A stretch of DNA of 64,000 nucleotides from Gryllotalpicola daejeonensis (GCF_039538145.1 NZ_BAABBV010000001.1:2046001-2110000), one strand, 5' to 3'. Counted from the stretch's first letter, positions 41,682 to 50,251 are shown. Translations and numbers: made by a program. The notes: generated by a model from the letters alone, not told the origin.

Positions 41682-42644
41682 CTAGGCGGCGAGCGCGTCC
41701 TTCAGGAAGGCGACCGCCTGGGCGACCGCGGCCTTCGCGGCGAAGGTGTCGTGCAGACTGTTGACCATCACGAAGTCGTGCACGATGCCCTGGTAGCGCA
41801 CCGCCGTGACGGGCACGCCGGCGCGGCGCAGCTTCGCGGCATACGCCTCGCCCTCGTCGCGCAGCACGTCGGCCTCGCCGGTGATCACGAGCGCCGCCGG
41901 CAGGCCGGCGAGCTGCTCGAGCGTCGCGCGCAGCGGCGACGCCGTGATCTGCGCCCGGTCTGCCTCGCTCGTCGTGTACTGGTCCCAGAACCACTTCATG
42001 CCCTCGCGGGTGAGGAAGTAGCCCTCGGCGAACTCCTCGTATGAGGCGGTGTCGAAGTTCGCGTCGGTCACCGGGTAGAACAGCACCTGGCCCGCGATGT
42101 CGATGCCGCCGCGCTCCTTGGCGAGCAGTGTGAGTGCCGCGGTCATGTTGCCCCCGACCGAGTCGCCGGCGACGGCGAGCTTCGAGCCGTCGAGGTTCTT
42201 CTCGGCGCCTGAGTCGACGACCCACTGGGCGGTCGCCCACACCTGCTCGATGGCGTGCGGGTAGCGCACCTCGGGCGAGCGGTCGTATTCGGGGAAGACG
42301 ACGGCCGCGTTCGCACCGACCGCGAGGTCGCGCACGAGGCGGTCGTGCGTGTGGGCATCGCCGAAGACCCAGCCGGCGCCGTGCGTGTAGAGGATGACGG
42401 GCAGCACGCCGGTCGCACCGGCCGGCTTCACGATGCGCACCTTGACGGTGCCGCTCGGGCCGCCGGGGATCTCGATCCATTCCTCATCGATCTCCGGCTT
42501 GAAGATCGGCTCGTCCTGCACGCCGTCGACGGCCTTCCGGCCCTCCTCTGGCGCGAGCTGGTACAGGAACGGAGGCTCGCTGGTGGCATCCACGAATGCC
42601 TGCGCCGCCGGTTCGAGGGAGATGTTCTTCGGGTTGCCGCTCAT
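41682..42644 (-). CDS. Alpha/beta hydrolase fold-3 esterase (HSL family)
   Basis: Hormone-sensitive-lipase-type carboxylesterase, 320 aa. The oxyanion-hole motif appears as YTHGAGWVFGD (canonical HGGGW is HGAGW here), the nucleophile as AVAGDSVGGNMTAAL (GDSxGG), the acid in ITGEADVLRDEGEAYA and the His in GIVHDFVMVN. The start at 42644 is after GGAAAGGG. It is divergent from a TetR gene, with two palindromic operators in between (42667-42718), so it is probably induced by a TetR ligand. Cytosolic; ester substrate unknown. Confidence 0.9.
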   Translation of the reverse strand: MSGNPKNISLEPAAQAFVDATSEPPFLYQLAPEEGRKAVDGVQDEPIFKPEIDEEWIEIPGGPSGTVKVRIVKPAGATGVLPVILYTHGAGWVFGDAHTHDRLVRDLAVGANAAVVFPEYDRSPEVRYPHAIEQVWATAQWVVDSGAEKNLDGSKLAVAGDSVGGNMTAALTLLAKERGGIDIAGQVLFYPVTDANFDTASYEEFAEGYFLTREGMKWFWDQYTTSEADRAQITASPLRATLEQLAGLPAALVITGEADVLRDEGEAYAAKLRRAGVPVTAVRYQGIVHDFVMVNSLHDTFAAKAAVAQAVAFLKDALAA

Positions 42645-42666
42645 GATCCGAGCCCTTTCCGTCTGG

Positions 42667-42718
42667 CGAGAACGATCGTTCTCGCGTCTGCCGACCAATT
42701 TAGAGAACGACCGTTCTC
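42667..42718. promoter_or_regulatory. Paired TetR operators GAGAACG-N2-CGTTCTC
   Basis: CGAGAACGATCGTTCTCG is a perfect 18-bp palindrome at 42667-42684; GAGAACGACCGTTCTC (one asymmetry) is at 42703-42718. Centres are 35 bp apart. One lies near the esterase start, the other just upstream of the tetR -10. Confidence 0.85.
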
Positions 42719-42740
42719 ACTGTCAAGTAGACTGATCGGT

Positions 42741-43310
42741 ATGAGCGAGACGAACGGCAGCCAGAGCACGCGAGAGGCGATCGTGGATGCCGCCGACGGG
42801 CTGTTCTACGCCCGCGGCATCGGCCAGGTCGGCATGGACGCCGTGCGCGACGCGGCGGGGGTTTCGCTGCGGGCGCTCTACAAGGAGTTCGCGTCGAAAG
42901 ACGAGCTGATCGTCGCCGTGCTCGGCAAGCGCCACAGCATGTGGACGAGCGGCGTCACCGCCAAGGTCGACTCGATCGCCGAGCCGCGCGCGAAGCTGCT
43001 GGCCGTCTACGACTACCTCGCCGACTGGTTCGGCGACGCTGACTTCCGCGGCTGCGGCTTCATCAACGCGTTCGGTGAGCTCGGTGCGGCGAACCACCGC
43101 GTGGCCGACACGGTGCGCGAGCACAAGGCGGACTTCCAGAAGTACGTCGATTCCCTGGTGAAGGCGGCCGGCGGCCCGGCATCCCTCGGCCCTCAGCTTG
43201 CGATTCTCGCGGAAGGCGCGCAGACGACGGCCGCGATCGCGGGCACGACGGATGCCGCACGCCACGCGCGCGCCGCGGCGGAATCCCTGATCGCCGCCGC
43301 CGGCATCTGA
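42741..43310 (+). CDS. TetR family transcriptional regulator
   Basis: 189-aa repressor with an N-terminal helix-turn-helix (residues ~10-55: AIVDAADGLFYARGIGQVGM, VSLRALYKEFASKDELIVAVL). The ligand domain contains ADFRGCGFINAFGEL, a pattern seen in TetR_C regulators near xenobiotic or lipid genes. TAGACT at 42728-42733 is 7 nt before the ATG (leaderless). The divergent esterase is the probable target. Confidence 0.92.
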   Translation: MSETNGSQSTREAIVDAADGLFYARGIGQVGMDAVRDAAGVSLRALYKEFASKDELIVAVLGKRHSMWTSGVTAKVDSIAEPRAKLLAVYDYLADWFGDADFRGCGFINAFGELGAANHRVADTVREHKADFQKYVDSLVKAAGGPASLGPQLAILAEGAQTTAAIAGTTDAARHARAAAESLIAAAGI

Positions 43311-43329
43311 CCCCGGTAGCGTTGCGCGC

Positions 43330-44334
43330 ATGGGGACGCTTCGCTCGCTGGTGTGGGACCGCGATGGCAGGATCGTCGCGCGAGACTTCCCCTTCGAGGA
43401 GATCTCGGACCACCTCGAGCGCGCCGACACCCTGATGTGGGTCGACGTGTGCGCACCGGATCACCACGACCTCGACAAGCTCGCCGAAGAGCTCTCGCTC
43501 GACCCGAACGCCGTCGAAGACGCCATCGCGCACGTCGAGCGGCCGAAGGCGCTGCGGTACGCGTCGCACACTTTCTTCACCGTGTATGCCGCGGCCTATG
43601 ACACCGAGAACACACCGGACGACGAGGACCTCGCCGCGCGCCTGCGCCTCGACAAGATCTCGGCGTTCGTCTTCCCGGGCGGGCTCATCACCGTGCGCAG
43701 CCCCGAGTTCGACATCGAGGGGCTCGTCGAGCGCTGGAACGACAACGCCGACCTGCTGCGCTACGGGGTCGGCACGCTGGTGCACGGACTGCTCGATGCG
43801 GTCGTCGACAGCCACTTCGACGCCGTGCAGGTGCTCGACGACGCGGTGGAGGGTCTCGAAGACGTGCTGTTCGACGAGCGGGTGCTCGCCACCAGAGTGC
43901 AGCGCGCGACGTACCGCCTGCGCAAAGAGCTCGTCGAGCTGCGCCGCATCGTGCTGCCGATGCGCGAGGTGGTCAACGGCGTGCTGCGGCACCGCCGCGA
44001 CGCGGGCTCTACGCCAGAGCTCGACGCGTCGTACGACGACCTCTACGACCACGTGCTGCGCGTGACGGAGTGGACCGAGTCGCTGCGCGACATGGTCTCA
44101 GCGCTATTCGAGACCAACCTCTCGCTGCAGGACTCGCGCCTGAACAACGTCATGAAGAAGCTGACCGCGTGGGCCGCGATCATTGCGGTGCCGACCGCGG
44201 TCACCGGGTTCTTCGGGCAGAACGTGCCGTACCCGGGCTACGGCGCGTGGTCGGGGTTCATCGCGAGCGCCGCCATCATGGTCGTCGCGGCAGGCATCCT
44301 CTATCTCGTCTTCAAGCGGAAGAACTGGATCTAG
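43330..44334 (+). CDS. CorA-like divalent cation transporter
   Basis: CorA/MIT-family channel of 334 aa, expected to form a homopentamer. The soluble N-terminal funnel (residues 1-265) ends in the long stalk helix (SLQDSRLNNVMKKLTAWAAIIAVPTAVTGFFG), followed by two C-terminal spans and a basic end (KRKNWI). The selectivity signature after TM1 is GQN (FFGQNVPYPGYG) instead of the canonical GMN, so the transported metal (Mg, Co or Zn) is not certain. ATG 43330 is 7 nt after TAGCGT, a likely leaderless start. Confidence 0.88.
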   Translation: MGTLRSLVWDRDGRIVARDFPFEEISDHLERADTLMWVDVCAPDHHDLDKLAEELSLDPNAVEDAIAHVERPKALRYASHTFFTVYAAAYDTENTPDDEDLAARLRLDKISAFVFPGGLITVRSPEFDIEGLVERWNDNADLLRYGVGTLVHGLLDAVVDSHFDAVQVLDDAVEGLEDVLFDERVLATRVQRATYRLRKELVELRRIVLPMREVVNGVLRHRRDAGSTPELDASYDDLYDHVLRVTEWTESLRDMVSALFETNLSLQDSRLNNVMKKLTAWAAIIAVPTAVTGFFGQNVPYPGYGAWSGFIASAAIMVVAAGILYLVFKRKNWI

Positions 44335-44463
44335 AGCCGCCTGCATTCACTGGTCACCGCCAGGCCGCGTTTGCTACCCTCGCAGGGTCGTGCGTCCTAC
44401 CCCCGATCAGGGCGCGCCGGAACCGCCGTGATGTCTACCCCGTCACCGCACACCTGTGAATTC

Positions 44464-45198
44464 ATGACCGACTACCCCTCACGCCGATCACTCCGCCAGG
44501 CGGCCGCCGCCCCGAAGCGCACGAGCAAAGGCCGCAGGCGCGTCGAGCGAACCCACTCGCGCGGCCGCATGGCGGCGGCCGGAGCAGCGACGCTGCTGCT
44601 CGTCGGAAGCGCGATGGTCGCGATTCCCGCGGATGCCGCGACCGTGAACTCGCACCCGCTCTATGCCAGCCAGTTGCTCGCGCGGTCGCAGAGCTACACC
44701 GTGCACTCCGACGTCGGCGGCGTGCCCGTGGTCATGACCGAGTACAAGGTCTCGACGGTCACGAAGGACGACGGCACCCCCGCGCTCACCGTCGGCGGCG
44801 TGACGAACGCCGACTGGGCTGCGCTCGTGCTGCAGGATGCCTCGCTGCCGGTCACCCAGAACAACGTCACCGTGATCCTGCAGTGGATGGACTCCGAGAA
44901 CTCGCCGCAGACCTGGTACCTGCGCAACAACCCGCTCAACAACGGCCTCGGCTCGGGCGGCGGCGGCGGGTTCGGCCGCTACGCCAACCTGCGCATCGCC
45001 GCATCGTATGTCGCGAAGCAGCTGGATCGCTCGCTGTTCGCGGGAATCCACGACGCTCTCGCGGCGAACTCGGCACCGTCGGTGACCGAGCAGGCGATCA
45101 TCGCCTCGCCCTGGGCGAGTAGCCACTACGGCTACGGCTCGCGCTTCCACGCGGTGAACGTGCCGATCGTGGCGGCGCCGGCTTCCGCCTGGGGGTAA
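44464..45198 (+). CDS. Secreted lysozyme/glucosaminidase-like protein
   Basis: About 244 aa with a basic N-terminus and a Sec signal (RMAAAGAATLLLVGSAMVAIP, cleavage near ADA-AT, residue ~60). The mature domain has NNPLNNGLGSGGGGGFGRYAN, a helix LRIAASYVAKQLDRSLFAGIHDAL and the end EQAIIASPWASSHYGYGSRF. This arrangement resembles the lysozyme-like fold of actinobacterial and phage glucosaminidase/tail-lysozyme proteins; I do not see an unambiguous catalytic Glu. ATG 44431 is an alternative start. A plausible -10 (TACCCT, ~44376) lies far enough upstream for a leadered message. Confidence 0.6.
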   Translation: MTDYPSRRSLRQAAAAPKRTSKGRRRVERTHSRGRMAAAGAATLLLVGSAMVAIPADAATVNSHPLYASQLLARSQSYTVHSDVGGVPVVMTEYKVSTVTKDDGTPALTVGGVTNADWAALVLQDASLPVTQNNVTVILQWMDSENSPQTWYLRNNPLNNGLGSGGGGGFGRYANLRIAASYVAKQLDRSLFAGIHDALAANSAPSVTEQAIIASPWASSHYGYGSRFHAVNVPIVAAPASAWG

Positions 45199-45267
45199 GC
45201 GGGGCTGCCTCGTCCTGGCAACTGCGCGCAGAGCGGCATCTGGATGCTCACCTCTACGAGTTGCTCG

Positions 45268-45325
45268 CCGAGGGGTGCCGAAACGGCGTTTTCCTCGCGC
45301 AAACCCCCATCACGGCACCCCTCGG
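45268..45325. terminator. Bidirectional long-loop terminator
   Basis: CCGAGGGGTGCCG (45268-45280) and CGGCACCCCTCGG (45313-45325), 13-bp perfect stem, 32-nt loop, just before the sigma-fusion stop and after the convergent secreted-protein gene. Confidence 0.75.
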
Positions 45326-45332
45326 TGCTGCG

Positions 45333-47120
45333 TTACAGCCGCGCAAGACTGCAGTCGCTCAGACCCGTGACGGTCAGCAACGGGCTCAGCGATACGGAGA
45401 TTCCCGACACCGACGCAGTGTTCACTGCACCGCCTGTCACCGTGCCGAGAGTCGAGCCCGGCGTCACGGTGTACGTGCCGATTCCGAGCGTCCCGAATGT
45501 CACCGTCGCAGTGAATCCGGAGACCGACACGGCCGCGCCGCCGAGACTGACCCCGGACGAACTAACCGCGAAAGCCGGCGTCTGGCCTGGAACCTCAGCC
45601 CCGTCATATTGCCAGGTCAGGGTCATGATGCTGTTGGTCTTGTCGACGGTACAGCCCATGATCTCGATCGGAGGCAGCACGACAGGCTGCGTTTGCCCCG
45701 GGTCTGATGTCGGCGGAGGGTCGTTCGTGCCCGAGGTCGGCGGGGTCGACTGACCCGGGTCCGAGTTCGTCGGCGGCTGCGAGGTGCCGGTCGACGGCGG
45801 GTTCGACGACGACCCCGGCGCGCTCGACGAGCCGGGAGCGGTCGAAGTTCCCGGCGTCGACGAGGAGGACGCGCTCGAGGTTCCCGAGTCCGATGACGAA
45901 GATCCAGGGGATGCCTGCGCCGGCGCCTTCCCCTTGGTGGAACCCGCCGCGCTCGACGCTTTCGAGCCGCCCTTGTGGGAGGCCGACTTCTTCGCGGTGT
46001 GCCCGGTCGAGGCATCCCTCGAACGTGAACTCGAACCCGCTTCGGAACCGCCACCAGCACCCGAGCCCGACCCGGAACCCGCATCGCCGGCCGCCGGCGC
46101 GGCCGCCGCAGCGGCGGGCGCTGGCTTCGTCGGGCCGTCGCCGGCGGTCGCGGCGAACGCGACGGCCGCAGCGGCGAGCGCGATCGCGCCCGCGGTGCCG
46201 ATCGCCCCGTTGCGGATCTGAGCTCGCGACGGCGGCCACAGCGCGCCGGCGCCGACGGTCGCGGCCGTCGCCGCAGCCGGCTTGATGACCGCCGCGTAGG
46301 CGGTGGCAGCGCCCCCGCCCAGGAAGCCGATCAGGATCAGCGCGCCGAGGCGGTGCCCCGCCTCGGCCATCTCGGCGGCGGCGAGCGGGCAGCGGTCGCA
46401 CTCATCGAGGTGGGCGTCGAGGCGCTGCTGCTCGCGCGCCGGCAGCGACTTGCGCGTCGACGCGGCCAGCCGGTCGATCGACCAGCGGCACTCGGACTCG
46501 GCCGGAACAGTCGAGATGTGCGCCTGCACCCAGGCGTGGCGCAGGCCTTCCTTCGCTCGCTTCGCGAGGGCAGACACCGCGTTCGGCTTGATGCCGATCA
46601 GCGCGGCGACCTCGCGCGGGGGCAGCTGCTCTGCCTCGGTGTACCAGAGCACCTCCTGCCAGCGCTGCGGCAGCGTGTTGAACGCGCGCACCGTGAGGCT
46701 CTGGTCGAAGCGCTCGCCGAACGCCTCCTCACTCGAGTCAGGGTCGACGACCTCGAGCTCGTCGGGCGTGAGCTCCGAAGGCTGCGCGCCCCAGCGTGCC
46801 GCGACCGAGCGGATCGTCGTGACGAGATAGGGCCGGAACGCGGCCGTCGGCCCATTGCCATGCTCGATCGCCTTGAGCACGCGCACGAACGCCTCCGAGA
46901 CGAGGTCGTCGGCGTCGAACGCGGTCGTGATCGCGCGGGCCGCGTGCAGGCCGGCGCGATGATGCCTGTCCCACAGGGCGCCGTATGCCCGCTTGTCGCC
47001 ATTGCGAACGCGGGTGAGCAGCTCGGCGTCGCTCGGGCCGGCGGCCGCGCCGCCCGCGGCCCCGGGCGCGCCGATGGGCCCGCTTTCTGCGGGATCGGTG
47101 CTCTCGGGTAGTGCGGTCAT
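45333..47120 (-). CDS. ECF sigma factor fused to zinc-finger anti-sigma, membrane and Ser/Pro-rich domains
   Basis: 595-aa chimera. Residues ~30-105 are sigma region 2 (AYGALWDRHHRAGLHAARAI, DDLVSEAFVRVLKAI). Residues ~150-205 are sigma region 4 (LPQRWQEVLWYTEAEQLPPREVAALIG). A zf-HC2-like anti-sigma motif follows (LDAHLDECDRCPLAAAEM, ~230-250). Hydrophobic segments lie at ~257-278 and ~298-320. Then comes a ~150-residue Ala/Gly/Ser/Thr/Pro-rich linker and a C-terminal beta domain (~485-595, MGCTVDKTNSIMTLTWQYDG). ECF groups with fused Cys-rich, membrane-spanning C-termini are known in actinobacteria; here the extracytoplasmic part would be the sensor. If both hydrophobic segments span the membrane the C-terminus would be inside, which conflicts with its secreted character. 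Confidence 0.85.
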   Translation of the reverse strand: MTALPESTDPAESGPIGAPGAAGGAAAGPSDAELLTRVRNGDKRAYGALWDRHHRAGLHAARAITTAFDADDLVSEAFVRVLKAIEHGNGPTAAFRPYLVTTIRSVAARWGAQPSELTPDELEVVDPDSSEEAFGERFDQSLTVRAFNTLPQRWQEVLWYTEAEQLPPREVAALIGIKPNAVSALAKRAKEGLRHAWVQAHISTVPAESECRWSIDRLAASTRKSLPAREQQRLDAHLDECDRCPLAAAEMAEAGHRLGALILIGFLGGGAATAYAAVIKPAAATAATVGAGALWPPSRAQIRNGAIGTAGAIALAAAAVAFAATAGDGPTKPAPAAAAAAPAAGDAGSGSGSGAGGGSEAGSSSRSRDASTGHTAKKSASHKGGSKASSAAGSTKGKAPAQASPGSSSSDSGTSSASSSSTPGTSTAPGSSSAPGSSSNPPSTGTSQPPTNSDPGQSTPPTSGTNDPPPTSDPGQTQPVVLPPIEIMGCTVDKTNSIMTLTWQYDGAEVPGQTPAFAVSSSGVSLGGAAVSVSGFTATVTFGTLGIGTYTVTPGSTLGTVTGGAVNTASVSGISVSLSPLLTVTGLSDCSLARL

Positions 47121-47191
47121 AAGAAGGTCGGTTCAGTGGGGGGTAGACAAAACAGTCCGAAGGTACGCTACGCGATCGGCGTGACGCGCCG

Positions 47192-47518
47192 CTAGACGGA
47201 CGTTGTCACCAAAGGGCGGGGGACTGCGAGCCGCACAGAGAGCAGCTCGATCAGCACCTCTTCGCACTGGCGCACCATGAGGCACAGCGCGCCGTCGATG
47301 CGCTGCACGACGAGTGCGCCGCTCAGCGCCGCCGCAGACAGCGTGCCGCCGGCGACGTTGAGCAGGCCGGGTGCGGCCTTCCACACGACGACGTCGGGCA
47401 GGTGCTCGACCACGTCGCGGGCGACGGCCGCCACGAATGCGCGCCAGTCGCTCGGCGCCTTCTGCTCAGCCAGGGCACGAGCCACGCGCAGCTCGTCGAG
47501 TTCGATGACCTCGTTCAT
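47192..47518 (-). CDS. Small protein, unknown function
   Basis: 108 aa, not recognised: an acidic N-terminus (MNEVIELDELRVARALAEQK), a middle hydrophobic stretch LNVAGGTLSAAALSGALVV and a C-terminus with CLMVRQCEEVLIELL. It lies 71 bp upstream of the sigma-fusion gene on the same strand with GGAG before its ATG, so it may be cotranscribed with it. No antisense gene competes. Confidence 0.5.
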   Translation of the reverse strand: MNEVIELDELRVARALAEQKAPSDWRAFVAAVARDVVEHLPDVVVWKAAPGLLNVAGGTLSAAALSGALVVQRIDGALCLMVRQCEEVLIELLSVRLAVPRPLVTTSV

Positions 47519-47584
47519 TTCCTGCTCCCCTTACGTGATCGATCGGATGCCGCCGCCGCGGCCTTGCAAAGATTTCGGAGACAC

Positions 47585-47614
47585 GAGCGGCCGCCACCCC
47601 CATGGCGGCCGCTC
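47585..47614 (-). terminator. Terminator of mscL
   Basis: GAGCGGCCGCCA (47585-47596), 6-nt loop, TGGCGGCCGCTC (47603-47614): a perfect 12-bp stem 60 bp downstream of mscL. Confidence 0.75.
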
Positions 47615-47674
47615 TCGGCCCAAGCCCGAACGCGTTCCCAGTCGTCGATTCGGGCACCCCCTTGTCGGCCGGTC

Positions 47675-48112
47675 TCAGTCGGCCCGGTGACGCGAGCCGC
47701 TGAAGTCAGTACGCACCGCGAGCAAGTCGCGGATCTGCGTCAGCAGCTCGATGTCACTAGGCCCAATCGGCGCCCCTTCCGCCGTCTCAGCCGCCGCCGC
47801 GCGCCGCTTCATAAGTGCCTGAAGCGGAAGCACGAAGGCGAAGTACACGACCGCCGCGATGATCACGAAGTTGACCAGCGCACCGATCACCGCGCCGAAG
47901 TACAGCGTCGAATGGCCACCTGAAACGGTCGGGATGTCGACCGCCAGAGCCTTGTCGAGGCTGTTCGCGTTGAACACCGCACTGATCAGCGGGTTGATGA
48001 TCTTCGTGACCACCGCCGTGACGAGTGCAGTGAAAGCCGTGCCGATGACAACGGCGACCGCGAGGTCGATGACGTTCCCCTGGGAGAGGAACTCTTTGAA
48101 CCCCTTCAGCAT
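47675..48112 (-). CDS. mscL: Large-conductance mechanosensitive channel MscL
   Basis: Homopentameric tension-gated channel, 145 aa, protects against hypo-osmotic shock. The N-terminal helix and TM1 MLKGFKEFLSQGNVIDLAVAVVIGTAFTALV and TM2 FGAVIGALVNFVIIAAVVYFAFV match the family. A charged C-terminal bundle (PIGPSDIELLTQIRDLL) ends the protein. AGGAGGA lies just before the ATG at 48112. The upstream region contains three long A-tracts on this strand (48196-48227). Confidence 0.96.
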   Translation of the reverse strand: MLKGFKEFLSQGNVIDLAVAVVIGTAFTALVTAVVTKIINPLISAVFNANSLDKALAVDIPTVSGGHSTLYFGAVIGALVNFVIIAAVVYFAFVLPLQALMKRRAAAAETAEGAPIGPSDIELLTQIRDLLAVRTDFSGSRHRAD

Positions 48113-48195
48113 TGAATCCTCCTGATTCGCGACGGATTGTTCCGTTCGCATTGAGAAGACCCGGGGCCCCACGGATCGTGACGCGGCTGCCGAAG

Positions 48196-48227
48196 TTTTT
48201 TTGGGGTTTTTTTTTGGCGAGTTTTTT
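48196..48227. promoter_or_regulatory. Phased T/A-tracts between mscL and the NlpC/P60 gene
   Basis: T7 (48196-48202), T9 (48207-48215) and T6 (48222-48227) are centred 12 and 13.5 bp apart in otherwise GC-rich DNA, 85-115 bp upstream of mscL. Read on the mscL strand they are A-tracts, typical of curved DNA or an UP element. The whole 48113-48367 gap contains no gene. Confidence 0.6.
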
Positions 48228-48367
48228 GCGGGGCACGGATGCCTGACGCGTGTCCCCCAACATGGGGAGTCCTCCCCGGTGAGTTCTGCCCATCGCCACC
48301 GGCGACCGCGCGCTGAACGATGGTGGGCGTCGGGCACCCAGGCCCGCACGGACCGAATGGGGAAACC

Positions 48368-49603
48368 ATGAACGTGAAGCGCCGCTCAGCCGCGCTGCTC
48401 GCGGGAGCGGTGGTGGTCGCGGAACTGCTCGTCGGGGCCGCCGTCGTCGCAGCCATTCCCGCGAACGCCGCCACGGGCTCGCACCAGTACACCGTCAAGG
48501 CGACACTGAACGGCCGTTCCGGCCCGTCGCTCTCAGCCGTCACCGCCCGCGAGAACATGTACCCGAACGGCAGCACGGTCACCGTCTCCTGCCAGCGCAC
48601 CGGCGGCGCGGCATACGGCTCATCCATCTGGGATCGCACCGCGAAGGGCGCATGGATTCCCGATGCCTACGTCAAGACCGGCCACTCCGGCTTCGACCCG
48701 CGGCTGCCGCGGTGCGGCACCTCGCTGGCCGGCACCGCCTTCGTCACGACCGACGCGCTCAACGGGCGCAAGACCAAGAAGGTCTCCGCCGCAGCTGTGA
48801 AGGTCTACGGCAAGAACACGCTGATCAAGGTGCAGTGCCAGGCCTACGGCCAGTACGCGTACGGCGACGCCGTGTGGGACAAGACCTCTGACGGACTGTT
48901 CGTTCCCGACTACTACGTGCGCACCGGTTACTCCGGCTTCGTGCCGAACATGCCGCGGTGCGACTCCGACCAGCCGTCTGGCGCATCGTCGTCCGGCGGG
49001 GGAACCTCGGGCGGGACATCCGGCGGCAGCTCAGGCGGCACCGGCACCGCGACGGGCGCACCCAGTTCGCACAACTGCGCCGTGATCGGTCACGGGCGCA
49101 GCGCAGGCAACCCGGCGAAGACGAAGGGCTCGACGGCGGGCACGCGCGCGCAGAAGATCGACCGCATCGTTACGGCGGCGACCGCCGAGACGAAGAAGGG
49201 CTGGAGCTACTCGTGGGGCGCCGGCGGCAAGGGCGGCGCGGCCTGCGGCAGCGGTGCGGTGAGCCCGAGCGGCTACCAGGACTACAACCGCGCGGGCTTC
49301 GACTGCTCCGGCCTCACCGAGTACGCCTTCTGGGCGGGTGCCGGCATCGACATCGGCATGTCGACCAGCTCGCAGAACGTCTACAAAGGCAACGGCTTCA
49401 CCTACAAGGGCCGCCTGTCGGTCGGCTCGATGCAGCGCGGCGACCTCATCTTCTGGGGCACGCACGGCGGCTCGACCTCGCACGTGGCGATCTACATCGG
49501 CGGCGGCAAGATGATCGAGGCCGCACCGCCGCGCGGGTCGAGCAGCGTGCACGTCACGAGCGTGTACAGCAGCTACGACTTCGTCGTGCGCCCGTTCGCG
49601 TGA
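48368..49603 (+). CDS. Secreted NlpC/P60 peptidoglycan endopeptidase with two SH3-like repeats
   Basis: 411-aa exported cell-wall hydrolase. The signal peptide ends near AIPANA-AT (residue ~36). Two related ~75-residue SH3-like repeats follow, each with a NGR start, a VSCQ/VQCQ strand, ..WD.T..G.(W/F)(I/V)PD.YV.TG and a terminal PRC. A Gly/Ser-rich linker (~205-235) leads to the NlpC/P60 domain with catalytic Cys in YNRAGFDCSGLTEYAFW, His in STSHVAIYIGGGKMIE and the third polar residue in the APPRG region. It cleaves peptide stems during growth or separation. ATG 48368 follows GGGGAA. Confidence 0.93.
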   Translation: MNVKRRSAALLAGAVVVAELLVGAAVVAAIPANAATGSHQYTVKATLNGRSGPSLSAVTARENMYPNGSTVTVSCQRTGGAAYGSSIWDRTAKGAWIPDAYVKTGHSGFDPRLPRCGTSLAGTAFVTTDALNGRKTKKVSAAAVKVYGKNTLIKVQCQAYGQYAYGDAVWDKTSDGLFVPDYYVRTGYSGFVPNMPRCDSDQPSGASSSGGGTSGGTSGGSSGGTGTATGAPSSHNCAVIGHGRSAGNPAKTKGSTAGTRAQKIDRIVTAATAETKKGWSYSWGAGGKGGAACGSGAVSPSGYQDYNRAGFDCSGLTEYAFWAGAGIDIGMSTSSQNVYKGNGFTYKGRLSVGSMQRGDLIFWGTHGGSTSHVAIYIGGGKMIEAAPPRGSSSVHVTSVYSSYDFVVRPFA

Positions 49604-49647
49604 GCCGCGCTCGCCTGAACTGAGTCAGGGCATCGGGGGGATGCCTG

Positions 49648-49678
49648 GGGCCCGGCACCATTGGGGGGTGCCGGGCCC
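49648..49678 (+). terminator. Terminator after the NlpC/P60 gene
   Basis: GGGCCCGGCACC (49648-49659), 7-nt loop, GGTGCCGGGCCC (49667-49678): perfect 12-bp stem, 45 bp after the stop codon. Confidence 0.8.
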
Positions 49679-49711
49679 GTTCCGCGCCGGTTCGCGCCAT
49701 AGCCTGAACCC

Positions 49712-50251
49712 ATGGCCTGGACCACGCTCAGCACCCGCACCGCCTACGAAAACCCGTGGATCCGGGTGCGCGAGGACCAGGTCGTGCACCCCGACGGGTC
49801 GCAGGGGATTTACGGCGTCGTCGAACTGCGGCCGGCCGTGTTCGTCGTGGCGCTCGACGAGTCCGATCGCGTGGCTCTGATCGAGATCGACCGGTACACC
49901 GTTGGCACCTCGCTCGAAGTGCCCGCCGGTGGCAGCGACGGGCAGGAGCCGCTGGTCGCGGCACAGCGCGAGCTGCTCGAAGAGACCGGGCTCGAGGCAT
50001 CCGATTGGCTCGAATTGGGAACGCAATACGCGCTCAACGGCGCGGCTCTCGCGCCGGAGCACATCTTCCTCGCGCGCGGCCTGCGCGGTGCCGGGGATGC
50101 CTCACACCACCAGCTCGAGGAAGGGATCTCGGCCGTGCGATTCGTTCCGCTCGGCGAGGTGCTCGCGATGATCGGGCGCGGCGAGATCACCGACAACGAG
50201 ACGGTCGCCGCGGTGTCTCTGGCGGCGATCCGCCTCGGCCGCCTCACGTAG
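49712..50251 (+). CDS. NUDIX hydrolase (ADP-ribose pyrophosphatase-like)
   Basis: 179 aa. The Nudix box is GGSDGQEPLVAAQRELLEETG (about residues 73-93); it has the metal-binding REL.EE but one residue fewer than the canonical GX5EX7REUXEEXGU spacing. The ADPRase-type SLEVPAGG precedes it. It probably hydrolyses ADP-ribose or another nucleoside diphosphate derivative. TAGCCT at 49700-49705 is 6 nt before the ATG (leaderless). Confidence 0.88.
   Translation: MAWTTLSTRTAYENPWIRVREDQVVHPDGSQGIYGVVELRPAVFVVALDESDRVALIEIDRYTVGTSLEVPAGGSDGQEPLVAAQRELLEETGLEASDWLELGTQYALNGAALAPEHIFLARGLRGAGDASHHQLEEGISAVRFVPLGEVLAMIGRGEITDNETVAAVSLAAIRLGRLT

Noticed and set aside
48113..48367. Possible c-di-AMP (ydaO-type) riboswitch before the NlpC/P60 gene
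   Set aside because: Such genes often carry one in actinobacteria, but I could not align the conserved riboswitch core here; only scattered fragments (GCTGAAC, GGACCGAA) are present.
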